The translations under genes and the position numbers were made by a program. Positions 14,410 through 14,523 of a stretch of 14,523 nucleotides of DNA are shown in pieces; within the stretch, counting starts at the first letter, position 1, and each line of letters opens with the position of its first letter. Under the pieces are notes generated by a model, which did not search any database, had not been told where the DNA came from, and saw only the letters and a list, made by a program, of their open reading frames with translations. Source of the DNA: Verrucomicrobia bacterium SCGC AAA164-M04 (lineage in GTDB: Bacteria > Verrucomicrobiota > Verrucomicrobiae > Verrucomicrobiales > Akkermansiaceae); the NCBI GenBank assembly GCA_000383735.1, contig KB912159.1, positions 1-14,523 on the forward strand, in the 5' to 3' direction.

Positions 14410-14523
14410 CTAGGAGCCAAAAGGCCAGAAGGTCTTTATCAAACCCTTCATCTTGCCCGGCCCGATTGATGACTTTTCCTCGTCCAGAATCTGTGCGTAA
14501 CGGATAAGCCCCAGTGCCGTAGC
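14410..14523 (-). CDS. ftsA: 3' end of ftsA, second copy, cut by the window edge
   Basis: Read on the minus strand, this is the last 37 codons and stop of FtsA, identical to the first copy (ATALGLIRYAQIL to KGLIKTF) except that it continues WPFGS and stops at 14410-14412. Because these last codons do not overlap another gene, and the tail is hydrophobic as expected for the FtsA membrane-targeting helix, this is the more credible native C terminus. The copy stops at the window end only because the sequence stops. It converges on the GYF_2 gene with an 11-bp gap. It is more likely the same locus seen twice than a true second gene. Confidence 0.85.
   Translation of the reverse strand, partial: ATALGLIRYAQILDEEKSSIGPGKMKGLIKTFWPFGS
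14429..14523 (-). repeat. Right arm of the 95-bp perfect inverted repeat
   Basis: Exact reverse complement of 7788-7882, with no mismatch over 95 bases, ending on the last base of the window. The arms enclose 6.5 kb (7883-14428). An exact match that ends precisely at the sequence edge is what a de Bruijn assembler leaves when a contig runs back into k-mers already used. Confidence 0.97.

Noticed and set aside
7883..14428. A composite transposon or genomic island flanked by inverted repeats
   Set aside because: The arms are coding ftsA sequence, there is no transposase or integrase or target duplication, and the content (tig, clpP, bamA) is core housekeeping.

Overview
The window is bacterial, with dense genes, mid-range GC and mostly weak Shine-Dalgarno sequences. 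It holds a ddl-ftsQ-ftsA cell-division block, a formylglycine-type sulfatase with a signal peptide, a xylose-isomerase-like TIM barrel, a Tat-type Gfo/Idh/MocA oxidoreductase and a GYF_2 (DUF4339) membrane protein. Together these suggest the PVC group. FtsQ and FtsA, which most Planctomycetes lack, favour Verrucomicrobiota. This placement is inferred from gene content; there is no rRNA or phylogeny in the window.

Left part (1-7882): the start of a gene leaving by the left edge (possible kinase-like phosphotransferase); a PRMT-like methyltransferase that keeps the double-E loop; a 99-residue orphan; a leftward operon of small membrane protein, sulfatase and TIM-barrel isomerase/epimerase; then, across a 71-bp divergent promoter region, ddl-ftsQ-ftsA with 12- and 16-bp gaps.

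Right part (7883-14523): a leftward BamA-like gene cut off inside its third POTRA domain; divergent tig-clpP (3-bp gap) ending at a strong terminator; a leftward Gfo/Idh/MocA oxidoreductase; and rightward alpha/beta hydrolase and GYF_2 membrane protein genes. The last 114 bases are the 3' end of a second ftsA copy on the minus strand.

The main result is structural. Bases 7788-7882, inside ftsA, recur as an exact 95-base reverse complement at 14429-14523, ending on the last base of the window. At the inner end of the left copy, FtsA gains a tail (SRHLLS) that is only the antisense of bamA codons, and bamA loses everything after its third POTRA start. In the right copy FtsA ends WPFGS. GC skew of the + strand also changes sign at this junction: G-rich to the left, C-rich to the right, regardless of gene strand. 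The simplest reading is that the ftsA/bamA junction near 7883 is an inverted chimera, as multiple-displacement amplification produces, and that the terminal 95-base match is an assembler k-mer overlap. The native order would then be ddl-ftsQ-ftsA, then GYF_2 gene, hydrolase, Gfo, clpP, tig and bamA, with everything right of 7883 flipped. A real inversion between ftsA repeats is the less likely alternative. I found no CRISPR array, tRNA, rRNA, insertion sequence or phage gene, and no convincing new defence or mobile system. No stretch over 300 bases lacks a gene.
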